Counted from the stretch's first letter, positions 1 through 12,485 are shown. The stretch is 64,000 nucleotides of DNA from Ixodes scapularis (GCF_016920785.2 NW_024609857.1:132053094-132117093); one strand, 5' to 3'. Translations and numbers: made by a program. The notes: a model not told the origin generated them from the letters alone.

Positions 1-1264
1 GTTAAAGACAGGAAGAGATGCGCAGACGAGCTAGTGAATTACATTCATAGCAAACCTAAAATGGTGGGGTAATAAAATAAAAAGAAAACGCACAGAACTA
101 CAGTCTTTATTCACAACTTTAAACTTTATTTAACGAAATTCTATTTTTGTTGAATAAACTTCAAACCAGTTTCTGCGACTTCGCTGTTCTCTCCGTTTTT
201 TTTTTATTACTCTTTATTCGTCCGAATACCTTCGGTTGTTTCCCGCAACCGGTTTTTCCTTTTTCATTTGAAAAAAAAGAAAAGAAAAACTCCTTGGGTT
301 CATGTGACTGCTTATAATCGGTGTTCAATTTGGTCTCTTTCGTTATTTTGATTCTTTGTTTACTTTCAGCGCTCAGTGTCTCTACCAGGCATCATCACAA
401 AAAATGAAAAACCATTAAAAAAATGTTTTCCGATTCCAGCATTAGAAATCTCACTAAGCACACCGCTGTCTTTTCCTCTCTCGGTTCTAGTTTGTAACTG
501 TTCAACTGACCCCATGCAATATGTACCAACTAGCTCAAGTCAATCCTGTAGCACACTAGTCAGAGCATTCCATTCCTTGATGGTCTTCACAAAAAAATAA
601 CTTTTACCCAATTACGTATTGGTACGGAACTCATGTATTTTGTGGACATAATCTTTACGTTGTCAAATATAGTTTGGAGCCTTCCAGCCAACCCTTTTAC
701 ATCAGACACGATAATATGCCAATAAAAAAGGCGCCTGGTTCATGATTAATCGTTTGGAAGCAATATGCTTCATTAATTTCAAAATAAAAAATAAGCATAA
801 CACATTTCGCCCATTGGTGTGACAAATTGTCATCGGGACTATCCCAACACGAATTTCCCTACGTGACGAATTGCCCAGCTACCAAGTCACCTGCTACAAA
901 TTATCTTTCGACGAACGGTCCATAAACCCAAATTACTGTTGTGTTTTACTCCAGTTTTTTTTCACGTGCGTTTTCACTTTAGAATGATGAAACACGAACA
1001 CCAGAGTACAGGTCCTATATAGGCCTTAGCTTGGTGGCCCCTAAAGTTTTATTTAGAACTTTAAAAAAAATGGTTTCCTGCGTTTCACTCATATTTTTTT
1101 TTTACGAATCAAGCATTTTATGGGAAAAATTGTAAACCTTTGCAATTGTTAACCATTTGTATTCAATGATCCATAGCGACAAACTCTCATTACTAACTTA
1201 GTACAGATGTTAAATTGTCGAAATCCCTTCTGGACAAAATAAAAGTTTAAACTGTGAGTGACAC
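1..1264. other. AT-rich non-coding DNA
   Basis: No supported gene. Bases 506-545 (GCAATATGTACCAACTAGCT) resemble motifs beside the Penelope-like element at 22803-22859 and 23069-23125. The 74-codon frame at 376-600 has no family signal. Confidence 0.5.
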
Positions 1265-2360
1265 CAAAATTTTAGGTGCCCGTTTCCGGGTTTGGCGGCG
1301 TTGGCGTCGGCGTAACCATGCTAAATGTAGCGGTAAAATTTACTTCACGTTACCTTAAAACATCTTCGATTCCCCGCTAAATTTAGCGGGGAAAAAGACG
1401 TCACGTGACTTGGTGCCAAATAACTTATGAAGAAATTCAGTCTCTCCGCTAGATTTACCGGAAAAACTGACGTCACGTGACATGATAAAAAGAAAACAGC
1501 GCAAAGACAAGGGGGAAGTAGAAGAAACCACAGGACACAGCGCTGTGTCCGGTGGTTTCTTCTACTTCCCCTTTGTCTTTGCGCTGTTTTCTTTTTATCA
1601 TGTCTAGTTACGAACTAGCCCAAACTTCTACATTAGTCACGTGACCTCAACAGGAATTCAATTCCCAGCCAAATTTAGCGGGAAAAATTACGCAACATGA
1701 CTTGGTGTCATGTCACTTATTAACACATTTAGTGTCTGAGCTAGATTTAGAGTGAAAATTGACGTCACCTGACCTTAACAGCAGCTCAATTCTCCGCTAA
1801 ATTTGGCGGGAAAATCGACGTCATGTGACCTCAACACCAATTCAGTTTCCTCTCAAAATTTGACAGGAAAAATAAGTCACACAACTTAGTGTCACGTCAC
1901 CTAGAAAAAAATACAGTTTCTCCGCTAGATTTATCGGAAATATTGACGTCACCTGTCCTCAACAGCAATTCGATTCTCCGCTAGATTTAGCGGAAAAATT
2001 GACGTCACAGGACCTCAACAATAATTGAATTCCCTGCTAAATTTAACTGGGAATTGAATTTCTGTTGGAGGTCACGTGGCGTCAAATTTTCAGGTATATT
2101 TAACGGGGAAACTGTGGGAGGGAGGGGAGGGTACGGAGGAAGAGGATGGGAAGGTATGCATGAGGAGGATGGGAGGGTACGAAGGAGGAGAAGAGAAAGA
2201 TACAAAAGAGGAGGACGTGGAGGATGAGGGGGGAGGCGGAGGAGGGAAGAAAGAGGAGGAGACGAGGAGGAGGAGAGGGAGGGGAGGATGACGAGCAGAG
2301 GAGTAGAGGGTACGGAGAAAGTGCATAAGCTCCCATCGTCCTCCCTAAGGGCTGCGCTTT
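1265..2360 (-). mobile_element. TIR element with tandem-repeat core (copy 1, reversed)
   Basis: Same family as 20729-21967 and 60887-61334. The GC-rich end CCCGTTTCCGGGTTTGGCGG with GGCGTCGGCG blocks lies at the left; the AGGGCTGCGCTTTAA end lies at the right. The core (about 1340-2100) is a 55-65 bp tandem repeat around CCGCTAAATTTAGCGGGAAA and TTGACGTCACGTGACC. It is followed by a GGA-rich purine tract (2110-2300) whose ORFs are chance frames. Confidence 0.6.
1481..1602. repeat. 122-bp near-perfect palindrome
   Basis: 61-bp arms: CATGATAAAAAGAAAACAGC... and its reverse complement meet at GACACAGCGCTGTGTC (centre 1541/1542). One or two mismatches (ACAGGACAC versus GTGTCCGGT). It lies inside the tandem-repeat core of the surrounding element. 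Confidence 0.9.
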
Positions 2361-3279
2361 AACTTAGCGTTACTGAGATGTGTAAACGTCTTTAATTTTT
2401 TATTCCGATTCTAAGATTTAATTTTACACTTGTCTATGTCACGTGAAAGAAAAAGCTATGCTTTCTGATATTCATTGTCATAAGAAAAAATACCAATCAT
2501 TCACGTGGACTCTATAAACAAATAAACAAAATAATTGTTCTGTACGAGTCGACATTTCTGATTGTTGGATTATTTTATATTGATATGTTGGTCCGTACAA
2601 CACTTCAGTTAGAAATAAACGATGTTCTAAATTAATCAGTTAATAGGATTTTCTGCATCTTAGAATCAAACGGAAGTTCATAGATTTGGCTGACAGCTTG
2701 ATAACGGCGAAATACTTGGAAAAACGATTACTTTCTCAAGATTAGAACGAATTAAAAACGTGTGGACGATCGTACGGTAAGATACTTTTAGACAGTGGCA
2801 GCTTTTTTTGTTTATTTTCATCTACGTGTTCACGCCATCGCCAAACTTTTCCGCTAAATTTAGTGGGGAAAGAGAACTCATGCATAGGTCACGCTGTCGC
2901 GATACCGGGGGGGACGAGTGCGTGACAGCTACCGCTGTAGAAAACCAAAAGACATCACCGCCACCGCAATTTTATTGTATCGATTTCCGTTCCCCCACAA
3001 GCACCATTGAAGAAGGGTGTAGCCCTTTCGACTTCCCTAACAACTCTTTTCATAGATGTAGTACTTTGAAGCCGTGCCACAAAGAAGATCGATAATAAAA
3101 TCACAACAGGTGGTGTTCTTGTTCAGTTGAGACTGAAGCACCAGGACAGCGCACGTGGAATCGGCAGGGTTCAGATATTTTAGAGGTTTCTTTGTGTCGG
3201 CGCATCACTGTGTTAGTACCACCTAAACATTCTGGCAGCTTACACACTCCTCGCAATCTAAAATAATTTAAACAGTGAT
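2361..3279. other. Non-coding, downstream of the second lipocalin copy
   Basis: Holds a stray CGCTAAATTTAGTGGGG motif (2852) like the repeat core of the neighbouring element. A 95-codon plus-strand frame (2808-3095) has several cysteines but no recognisable domain. Confidence 0.4.
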
Positions 3280-3539
3280 CTAATTTTTTTTTAATTCTAG
3301 AAGATGTAGCGCACTCACACTTTGACGTAAAGGAATAACCTCGTCGCTCTGAACGTTTCCGAACCGCGAGGCTTCCGAATAAAGGAAACTAAAGACTAAG
3401 TAAAGAGAAAGTTGTTCTCCGTTTGCAACATTTTCAAAGAGGGAGGACACCGCCACGGTGTTCGAGAAAAGGCAGTGAAAGGAGGAAGGAATTTTTGAGA
3501 GGTTGGGGTTACGAAAAGTGCAACCCGCAACTCGTTTGT
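3280..3539 (-). CDS. Second lipocalin copy, exon 5 (atypical tail)
   Basis: Acceptor CTAAATGCAG. The frame opens with a shared Asp codon at the junction, then GCTFRNPNLSKIPSSFHC, resembling the Cys-x-Pro-x-Leu-x-Lys core of exon 5 in the intact gene. The frame then runs on to 3280 without the expected cysteines, which suggests the natural stop was lost. Confidence 0.45.
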
Positions 3540-3793
3540 CTGCATTTAGGCGCAAAAAATATGCCGAAGCAAGCGCAAAACATTTTTTCGTTAACGAAAA
3601 TCACTCGCTCTTTACGGTGTCAGATTTATCTGCAGGGGGATTGCAGGCAGAGTGGAAGCGCCCAGATGAAGCGTTAAAACATGTCCGAAATTTTGTCAGG
3701 CATGAATGCAACTTGCAAGTACTTGTTTTCGGACTCCGATTGTGATCATTTTTCAGAAACACTCAAGTAAATCTTTTAGGAAGTATAACATAC

Positions 3794-3871
3794 CGTTGGC
3801 ATATGCAGTTCTAAAAACGACGCATTCTTCGCATTCTGTGTATGCGCCGTAAATCTCCAATGCGGCGATTT
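3794..3871 (-). CDS. Second lipocalin copy, exon 4
   Basis: Acceptor ATAATTGCAG, donor GTATGT, 78 nt. EIYGAYTECEECVVFR has the Tyr/Cys pattern of exon 4 in the intact gene. Its phase links exactly to the exons on either side. Confidence 0.6.
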
Positions 3872-4203
3872 CTGCAATTATGAAAGCGAACATCAAGTAA
3901 ATGCATTGAGCTTGTTTCCTGCAAGTAGCTTGTTTTTCTACATAAAATAATTAATGTTACAACTTGAAAATGGAGGCACAACATTACGCTGGGAAATGGT
4001 TCATCATGGTGAATAAACACGCGGTTTTACGTACCTGCTATATTATAAGTTAAAGCAAAATAACTTCCTATTAGTCATTTTTGACTCTGAATTTTTCCAA
4101 AAATAAACTAACTTCACTAACTCATTATTTGTTTATGCTAAATATTTTATGCAAAACTAATAAAACTCTTGACGACCGCATAACACCTTTCAAGCATGCT
4201 TAC

Positions 4204-4280
4204 CCTGTGTAAGAGGAGTGAACTTCGCTATGTTTTTGCCAGTATACCCAGAGGACGACTCAAGGGTCACGGTTGTCCGC
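4204..4280 (-). CDS. Second lipocalin copy, exon 3
   Basis: The strong acceptor GCGCTTTTTTCTTCAG precedes the exon and the donor GTAAGC follows it. One leading base, 25 codons, one trailing base. TTVTLESSSGYTGKN aligns with the exon 3 motif of the intact gene. Confidence 0.6.
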
Positions 4281-7200
4281 CTGAAGAAAAAAGCGCCAAA
4301 ACAATATATGAGAAATCCAAGAATAATTCCGCATATGACAGTTCGGAAGCATTGCATTTGTTTACAATACATTCACTTGCGCTTTGTCGAATGCCACATA
4401 ACGTAAGTAATTTTTATTAGAGTTGAGAAATCGATCAATTAACTTTACGTTTAATAGACCGATGCTTTAATCGCGATCAAATTTTTAGAGCGGTTAATCG
4501 GTTGAGGTTTACTTTTGAAACTATGGGAAGACAGTCCTTCATTCTTTGGACTTTAGCAGCGCGAACGCTGCAGAGGTTCAGAGTGGAGAGGAGTCAACCG
4601 CCCGTCACGGTGAGCCGAGAGCTTCCTGGGGGGGGGGGGGGGGGGGGGGGGTGTTTGTAAGGTTATTCTAATAACTGCATCAGACTACGTCGAGTGACAA
4701 AAACAAATTTAGGGGATCGAGTTGGATAGCGAAGGGACGAAAGATATTCCCAGCCCAAAAAGTCTAATATAATTGAAAAAGAAAAGGACATTGCGGGGTT
4801 TCCCCTCGGTTGCTGCCTCCGCTAGAATTATCTCAGCTGGAAATAAACATCTGCCCGCAGATAAATATGTTGGCGTCACGGTTCCCTAAGGTATAACTTG
4901 GAAGGAGAGAATTAATCAAGTTTGTTACCACTCTTTGAGCGCTAAGGGGCATTCGTCGTACGCCCTCAAGAGTCCTACCCCAGGTGAAGCTTGCAGTTTA
5001 CGAAACTTTCATCGGGCTTGCCTGAAGTACGGTTCATCTCTCAAGACACGCACGCTGTTTACAAGCAAGTTTCCGTTTTCCGGTACAAAGTATAGAGAAG
5101 TGAGTGTGAACAGAACCCCGATTCACCGGAAGTCAATCGCCTGCGGGTGTGTCGCGCCGACGACGGAACCAAATCAGAAGCCTGACGTCAGAGGTTAGCT
5201 TTGGTGTATGTAGCCCCTTAGCGTTACAAAATATGCACTTGAAAGAGTGCAGAGGATTGCCGCTATACTTCGTTTCAACCCAAATCGGGACGCGGCCGAC
5301 GCTTGAGCTGAAGGGACGAAAAAGACAATGTCAAAATGGCACCATCATGGTGTTCGTCGTGTATCTGCACCTGTTCGATCGTCGATGAATTAATTGTAAA
5401 CAAAAAAGGCCTAGAGATCTGAGGTTTAGACGCTACTTGATTGGTTACATGAACTTGTATTGCATCTGCTGTGTCTGAACTTAAAGGGGTCATGAAACAA
5501 TGTCGGTTTGGAATGTTCATGACCTTGTACAGGAGTAATGGTCCTAGTCTGGCCCAAGCATACTCGTAAACAGACCGCCACTGATTCAGAAGCTTAGTTT
5601 CGGTAGGGAAATTGCGAGAATAAAAAGGGACTATTTCTTTTAGTCGTGCCTTAGCAAAGCTTGAAAGACGTAATTGTGGGATCGAAAACCCGCCTGAACG
5701 ACAGTAGAGCGCGGCTCATGGATTGGGCACAAGAACTGCTTGAGCACTCGACTTCGGCTCGTAACAATCAATACCTCGCCGGACTCACGGGTAGTGGTGG
5801 CTCATCTCCAATTACTGTGGTGATGTGACCAGCCGAAGTCTAACAATGCCTGAAGCTCAGTTAGCGTTTTCTGCTTTGCCAACCGCCGTGGCGAGGCCAT
5901 GATTATCGTTGGTGGTATAAGATAGGCACCAGGCCACGTGGCGTGTTGTTATGGCTGGGAGTTGAGGAAACAAACAATGCTGATATTTAAAAAAAAAAGA
6001 AAAAATTGGCGACTGCCATTGCCTAGAAAGGAAAAAAAAAACTATGGCAAGTTGATTTACATATTAACGTTAGGACGTGATTCTAAGCAGTATTTAGCAA
6101 AAGTAGAAAAATCGTTTCATGTCTTCTTTAATCTGAAATGCAGTATAGATTTATTTGCGGATCGAAGAGCTTATAATCTAAATTAATTGGTTAGTGTCCT
6201 CGGGCTTGAAACGATTGCAGCTAGGTACTAGAAAAAAAAAAAGACTACAGGTTTTGAAAACGATCTAGGACGGTGCAACAAAATTTATTGACTTTCTTTA
6301 GACAGTTCCTGCGCTGCGATCAACGACCCGTTTTAAGAACGTAAAAATATTTATGGAGTTCCACGTGTATCAATGGATTTGAAATTTATTTTCTTTGAGA
6401 GTGTAACTGAATACCGTCAGTTATCAAGAAATAGCTTGAGTGTACCAACGGCGAAGCATACATTGCAAACTTTCATTCTTCTTACATTTTGTTGTAGGGT
6501 ATCATTGATATCGTCTTGGTGGTAGTTTGTCTTAGTGCTTTTTTAAATTGCTATTCTTGAAGTTTCATCTATGGCTTTTATATTTATATGTTGTTAATTT
6601 CTGTTTGAATTCAAATGCGTTTACGATATTGATAAATATGTACCCTATAAAAACCAATTAGTAAACTTGGGAACATGGTTGAAAAAACCCCGAGACTGCG
6701 GGTAAAACGACACAACAATAAAAAGGCTCTAACACAGCTGAAATTTTTATTTCCCCAAATCTGGTTATATAGTAAGTTCGATACAAAAGAAAAAAAGGGG
6801 AGAGGCTGAGAACCCCAAATAATGCCACTTTCCACCAATGTAACCTTTGACTACAACAAGGACAACGGATTCTGCCTCATGCACCTCTCTTATCTTTGAC
6901 CCCTTGGTACCCGGCCGCCAAACACACTGGAAAGCCTAAGCCCATTATCACACACACACACACATAAAAAAACAAAAAAACGACTTAATCTTTCTTCTAG
7001 CCGAAAACCTACAAAGATAAACCTCGAAGGTCAGAACTTTTCACAGCCTAAGAAACCGCCGAAGTTCATTGTCCAACCCAAACGACGGCTTATTAGCTGC
7101 GTTCCCGTGACCTAGTATTGCTAATGACTCTTTTATCAATCTCTTATGGTCATCATTTTCTCGCAACACTACTGAAGTTAAATGCCACAATGGAACTGTG

Positions 7201-8108
7201 CACCGCTGTGGCATTTACCTCGCCTGCTCTGTTCCACCGTGAAACAAAGTTCATAATGGCGGTTGTATGTGACGCTGTTGTAGGTTTTATTTTCCCGTGT
7301 TTTTGCAGTTATTTTACTGCTTTTTAAGATGTTTAGAAAGACGCCCAAATATGTGCTTCCTTTTATAATCGAGTAGTGAGGTCATCACTGCGTGCTTCAA
7401 AGAACGCATGTTAAACATCCAAAGGTGCGAGTATAAAACGTGCTCTGCTGCTTATTTGGCTCAGTTATTCTTTTACGATTCGCCATTGTTCTTGATTGTT
7501 TTTTCAACTTTAATTGTAAGAGAATGATAATAGCTGCATTCGTTTTTTTTTTCGTCATTTTTTTAAATTTTATTCTGGTACCATTTTAAATTCCTTCTTA
7601 AATAATATCTTTGGCTCTCAACGTTTTCTGTCCTACTAGCAACTCTGCAATTTGTAGGTATTTATTCTTACGTCCATTGTCTCTTTATTAAAGGTAAATT
7701 ATGCAGCGGCACACTTTCGGTAATTATATTGTTTTGAAATTCTAATGGTAGGGGTAACCAAAAAAGAAAACCCGAAATATGCATTAGAGCAGGCAGACTT
7801 GTGCAGTCATTGCACAATTTCTGCGGCTGAATGTTTGTTCTGTTGTACGATTTGTTCCTAAATTTTTTGATGATAATTTCATTTGTGTTGTAATTTTCGA
7901 TAATTATAAGCATGCCGTTTATAATTTGTCGCAATTATTTGCCTGATTTCGATCAGTGTCTCGCAAAACAAGTTCAACAAATTAACTTTTGGGATGCGCA
8001 ATTGTTGTTTAAAAAAAGAAGACAGCAATATATTTTTATTGCACAATGGAATACAAATTGTGATTTTAAAAACTCCTCACTCCTTAACTCAAAGCTACGT
8101 ATACTGAC
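4281..8108. other. Intron-like DNA of the second lipocalin copy
   Basis: Contains the poly-G run, a CA run at 6951-6964 and the out-of-phase exon 2 candidate near 5307-5200. Otherwise I see nothing supportable. Confidence 0.4.
4627..4652 (+). repeat. Poly-G tract
   Basis: A run of about 26 G residues, beside no recognisable gene. Possibly G-quadruplex forming. Similar G runs occur at 13000-13045 and 20764-20777, and a poly-C run at 13627-13650. Confidence 0.85.
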
Positions 8109-8222
8109 CTTTGAGAAGTCCTGGTACTGTTCAAGTTTCGGATTGAGCTCTCGCCAGCACTGACTTCCACTGCAGAAATTCAGGCTTAGGGGTGCAGTTA
8201 CGGCGAAAAAAATCAGTGCCAT
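8109..8222 (-). CDS. Second lipocalin copy, exon 1
   Basis: ATG at 8222, hydrophobic MALIFFAVTAPLSLNFC, then ELNPKLEQYQDFSK and donor GTCAGT. Same 38-codon length as exon 1 of the intact gene. No TATA box is seen within about 130 bp upstream, unlike the intact gene. Confidence 0.6.
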
Positions 8223-9119
8223 GTTTCGAGTTGCAGAAACACCTCTTGGAAGGTAGGAATTCTTCTAAAGTTCAAGGATGGGGTACCATGAGTTTATGCT
8301 CGATTTGGCGGGAAATCTTCGGCATGTTTATGCACTGCTTTCTTTGTTCATTATAATATTATTCCAGCTAAAATGCCACATGCCAAAAGCACTGTATCAT
8401 TGCAAGTCTTTGGCCAGTATTCAAGCTACGCGCATTCAAAGTCGAAGCAAGGCTGAATTTTAGGTACACTCTAAATATAGTTTTTTGAAGCTCAACTATC
8501 AGAGGCAATGTATATCTTTTTTAAGCCCCGAAATCATTCAAAGGCTTCAACTGCGATCTGTCATATGCACGTGCCAAGGTCCTTGCAATCATAGATCCCA
8601 AGTACATTTTCAATGTAGGGTTTGTTGCTGCTTGAATGCCATTCGTGGTTTTTTATATAAGCCCTGGAACTATGGCAAGGTTGTTACTTGCATCTAACCT
8701 CTGCGCGTGTCGAGGTTAAAGCGTTTTTCGCTTTTTACTATCCCCTGAAACTGTGTGCTTAAAATGGGCACAAGGTTTCATTTTTATAAGATTTATTGTC
8801 GCTGATTCAGACAGAAGCCCCAAAAAATGGAAAATAATTCTTCTTAATAAAGAGATATATTTTGGGTTTTATTACTATTTTTTCTCAGAAGCAATTCGTG
8901 AAAATATATTTTGAAATATGTATTCCAAATACATTGGCGTCATTTTCTCCTTGCTCATGGAATACGGTCCCTCAGGGGTAATTTCCAATATTTGGTGAAG
9001 ATGATTTGACTATTTTTCAATTTAGAGGGTAACCCCGGTAATATTTTTTTCAATTTCACTGTTACGACTGTTTTTTTAGAAATAAAAGCAGTGTAGCAGA
9101 ACTAGCTAAAAATTGACTC
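8223..9119. other. Upstream flank of the second lipocalin copy
   Basis: No TATA box close to exon 1 and no exon or repeat I can name. Confidence 0.4.
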
Positions 9120-9306
9120 TCGATACTATCAATCATTTTTCAAAAACTATTGATAGTACTATCGATAGTTATCTATTGATAGTCGGCTATCGAAAGTGAT
9201 ATCGATAGATGATAATTGATAGTGCCAGCGGTAGTATTATAGATTGTATACTATCGACGGTACTATCAATAGTTGGATTTTGGTCGTCTATTGATACTAT
9301 CGGAAG
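9120..9306. repeat. ATCGATA/TATCGAT motif cluster
   Basis: About ten variants of CTATCGATAG and CTATTGATAG in 190 bp, ending where the Gypsy LTR starts. It looks like the remnant of a repeat-rich element end that the Gypsy element interrupted. Confidence 0.6.
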
Positions 9307-9441
9307 TATAACTTGTTTAATGCTGCTAGAATAACGAAGTGGTTCCGAATTATGACCGCAGCGGAAAAGACCACACAAGCTCTCCTCCGTCTCTGTTGCT
9401 CATTCTGGTTTCGTCGTCGTCTCCTAATATAGTTAACTACA
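9307..9441 (-). repeat. 3' LTR of the decayed Gypsy element
   Basis: 135 bp, matches 12486-12626 apart from scattered substitutions and a 5-6 bp gap in the CTCCGTCTC segment. Confidence 0.75.
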
Positions 9442-9453
9442 GGTGCCCCCGTC

Positions 9454-11745
9454 CTAGGAAAGCAGACTGGAGAGAGGCGTAGCCCACGTGACGTGACGAC
9501 GGAGGAGCTTCTGTGTAGGGGTTGAGAAAGGAAATTCGGACGATTGGCTAGCAGAAATATGACGAGATGGGCGAGTGTTGGCAGCCGTTGTCAAGTGAGC
9601 CGGTTTAAGTTGTTCAACAGATACGGAGTCTGTTCGACCACCTAAATCCAAGAATAAATGCTTGTCTCGCCGTCAAATGACTTTAAATGGTCCGTCATAT
9701 GGCTGCTGTAACGGCTTTCGAACCGCATCTCGTCGGACGAATACGTACGTGGATGTCTCAAGACATTGTGGCACATAAATCGACGGCCTTTGTTGGTACC
9801 TTGATCGCACTGCCCGAACTAGTCTCATGAAAGCTTTTAGCTCGCTTGCGAAGGTTCCGGGGTCAAACTCGACTTTATGATCGGTCGGGGTAAAAACAAA
9901 ATCACCGGAAAGGCGTAGAGTGGTGCCATAAAGGAGTTCTGCTGGGCTGCAGTTTAGATCAGCTTTGACTGCCAATCTAAGTCCAAGTCAATTGGTAGCT
10001 GTCTGGCCCAATGTGTTAAATCCCATTTTGACTTGATTGATGACTTGAGTGATCGATGGAATCTTTGAACCATGCCGTTGGCGATGGGATGATATGATGT
10101 TTTGTGTAGCTGTTGGGTACCGAGAAGCTGTGCGAAAAAACAAAATAAAGATGGTTCAAACTGTTGTCCCCAATCTGTTGTTACGCTGGATGGTACACCA
10201 AACCTTGCCACCCATCCGCGCATGAATACTTGTGCAATGGTAGCGGCTGCACTGTTGGGAATTGGGAAGGCCTCTGGCCAAGGAGTAAATCTGTAAATAC
10301 AGTTAAGTATGTAGGTGTTGCGCTTTGACAGAGGTAATGGCCGCACGATGTCAAGATGAACGTGATCAAAACGGTTGGTCGGTTCTGGGAAGCATTGAGA
10401 AGGGGGTGAGGTATGACGATGAATCTTTGATTTTTGACAGCCTATACATGTTCGTGTCCATTCCCGGACGTCCTTATTTATGCCCTGCCAAAGAAAACGT
10501 TCAGTTACCAAGCGTTCTGTCTCGCGTATGCCGGGGTGTGACAACCCATGGAATGCATCAAAGACCCGGCGGGGGAATGCCACAGTGACAACTGGACGAG
10601 GCACTCCAGTTGATAGATCACAAAGAAGAGGATAATCACCAAGCGGAATTTTGATATTCTCAAGCTTCAACTTGTTAGAAAACTCACTAAGCAGAGGAAT
10701 GGCATCGTTGTTATGCTGTGCAGATGCCATTGCATTGAAGACAACGACAGATGGCAAGGTATTGCAATTGAAAGTAGCTGAAATGCGCGAGAGAGCGTCT
10801 GCTGCTGGATTGTGGGGTCCCTCAACGTGCCGAATGTCCGTTGTGAACTCAGTGATGTATGTGAGGTGACGTGTTTCTCGTGGAGAAATGTTATCGCTGG
10901 CAGGTTTTAACACATAGGTCAATGGTTTCTGATCCGTGAGTATGAAAAAACCTCAGCCTTCCAAAAAACGTTTGAAAAGCTTGATGGCCAGGTAGATAGC
11001 GAGGAGCTCACGGCCGAAAGTGCTGTAGCGGCACTCTGCAGGTTCCAGCTTCTTTGAGAAGAATAAAATGGGATGCCAATCTGTTCCGACATACTGCTGC
11101 AAGATGGCCCGAACAGCAGTATTAGAAGCGTCAACCACAAGATTGAGCGGGGCATTAGGCCTCGGATAAAATAGGAGAGTGGCCTTGCCTAGTGTTTGTC
11201 TAACTTGGTGAAATGCTTGCGCCGTTTCGGCAGACCACTGAAGCGTTGCCGAAGGTGTGTGGGTGCCTTTGAGGAGGTCGGTTAATGATTTGAGTATCTC
11301 AGCGCAGTTAGGAATGAAACGCCGGTAAATATTAATCAAACCCAGGAGTTCCCGAAGTTTCCGGATGGAGGTAGGACGAGGGAAATCTTGAACAGCCTTG
11401 ACTTTATCGTCGAGAGGCCGAAGTTTATGCTGGTCGAGGTGATGGCCGGGAAAGTTGATTCCGGTGACACCGAATTCGCACTTGGCCTTGATAATTATGA
11501 GACCATATTCATCAAGTCCATGGAAAAGAAGTTCGAGATGTTGCAAGTTTTCTTCAGGATCGAGGCTGTAGGTGAGGACGCCATCAAGATATGCATAACA
11601 AAAGGAAAGGTCTCGAGTTACGTGGTCGACAAAACGCTGAACCGTCTGCGCGGCATTTTTCATGCCAAATGGCATTCTGACGTATTCAAAAAGACCGAAT
11701 GGGGTAGTCATGGCGGTCTTGGCGATATCAGCAGGATGAACAGGC
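9454..11745 (-). pseudogene. pol: Pol fragment: RT, RNase H, integrase, mutated catalytic site
   Basis: RT begins abruptly at PADIAKTAMTTPFGLFEYVRM. The catalytic box reads YLDG where YxDD is required, so the enzyme could not work. A TGA at 10955-10953 lies inside RNase H (before ILTDQKPLTYVL). Integrase has the HP/GI-x-ET zinc region, CIGCQKSK, and the core HLDIVRPLP and TTDWGQQF. A frameshift near 9960-9975 precedes VKADLNCSPAELLYG, and a TGA at 9675-9673 precedes the C-terminal DLGGRTDSVSVEQLKP. Confidence 0.85.
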
Positions 11746-11747
11746 GT

Positions 11748-12442
11748 TCATTGTTGCGTTGCCGCGATGTTGATCAAGAGCGCAACGAAACTGGAGCTAT
11801 TTAATTTCTGAGCACTCAAGAAAACATCCCGCAGCTGGTGCAGCTCTGTAGAGAAATCGGTAGATGGTGACTTAGCAGATGCTCTTGTCGATACTTGCGA
11901 TTGATGCAACTCTGCTACCAGCGGCGTAGCGACCTCCATAATGGAGTCTGCTTGCTGTGCCAGGGCGGGCAACTGGAGGTCTGAGGTCGTGGCAAGCACC
12001 ATGCGAACATTGGTCGGTAATTGTTGAAGAAATAGTTCCTTCAGAAGTGACGTGTCGAATGATGCTGCTCTCTCCCAGAGGAGTTGCTGGAGGCGTCTGA
12101 GCAGCTGCGACGGTTTGCGGTCGCCGAGTTCTTCGCATGTCAACAGTTGTGTAGTCGACGCTGTTCAGATTCCGACGCTCACTTCGCCAGTTCTGTCTTC
12201 AAGGTATTGTGAAGTTCGTTCGGTGGTGGAACGAAGATTAAATCCCGTACTTCGGTTGCTATTCCGGGTGGAAGAGCGGCGACGACGTAGTGGAATATGC
12301 GGATTTGGGAAGTGATGCGATACGTGGAAAACTGGCTTTCGACTTGAGCAAACCATACCTCCAGATCGGCGGTCCAATACTTCGGAAGACAAACGTGTAC
12401 AAATGAAATTTCGCCAGCCGTGGAGTCCTCGCTGTTGCTCAT
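11748..12442 (-). pseudogene. gag: Gag fragment of the decayed Gypsy element
   Basis: Starts with MSNSEDS at 12442, the natural ATG downstream of the primer site. PKYWTADLEVWFAQVESQF is the typical Gag N-terminal domain. A TGA at 12181-12179 and a one-base frameshift near 12150 separate it from the next block, which reads TCEELGDRKPSQLLRRLQQL then QLPTNVRMVLA. The coding sequence ends at a deletion joint before any zinc knuckle. Confidence 0.8.
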
Positions 12443-12485
12443 GATGGTGCAGCGAAGGCGAAGATGCTTTGTCCGGGTCACCGCT

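Larger units (their letters stand above)
3280..8222 (-). pseudogene. Second lipocalin copy, probably decayed (exons 1, 3, 4, 5)
   Basis: Paralogue of the complete lipocalin gene, downstream on the same strand. Exon 1 is 8222-8109 (38 codons, signal peptide, ELNPKLEQYQDFSK, donor GTCAGT). Exon 3 is 4280-4204 (TVTLESSSGYTGKN, donor GTAAGC). Exon 4 is 3871-3794 (IYGAYTECEECVVFR, donor GTATGT). Exon 5 starts at 3539 (GCTFRNPNLSKIP). Exons 3, 4 and 5 join in frame with the phases of the intact gene. No exon 2 in the required phase was found. The best candidate, near 5307-5200 (WVETKYSGNPLHSFKCIF after a strong acceptor CCCTTCAG), is out of phase by one base. Exon 5 runs 86 codons and lacks the late cysteines. 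I infer a pseudogene, or a divergent gene whose exon 2 I missed. Confidence 0.6.

Noticed and set aside
2076..2336. Overlapping Glu/Arg/Gly-rich and Ser/Pro-rich ORFs
   Set aside because: Product of a GGA-rich purine tract within a mobile element.
5200..5310. Candidate exon 2 of the second lipocalin copy (WVETKYSGNP...KCIF)
   Set aside because: The motif is attractive, but the acceptor leaves one extra base relative to exon 1 and no donor in the required phase was found. Kept only as a remark.
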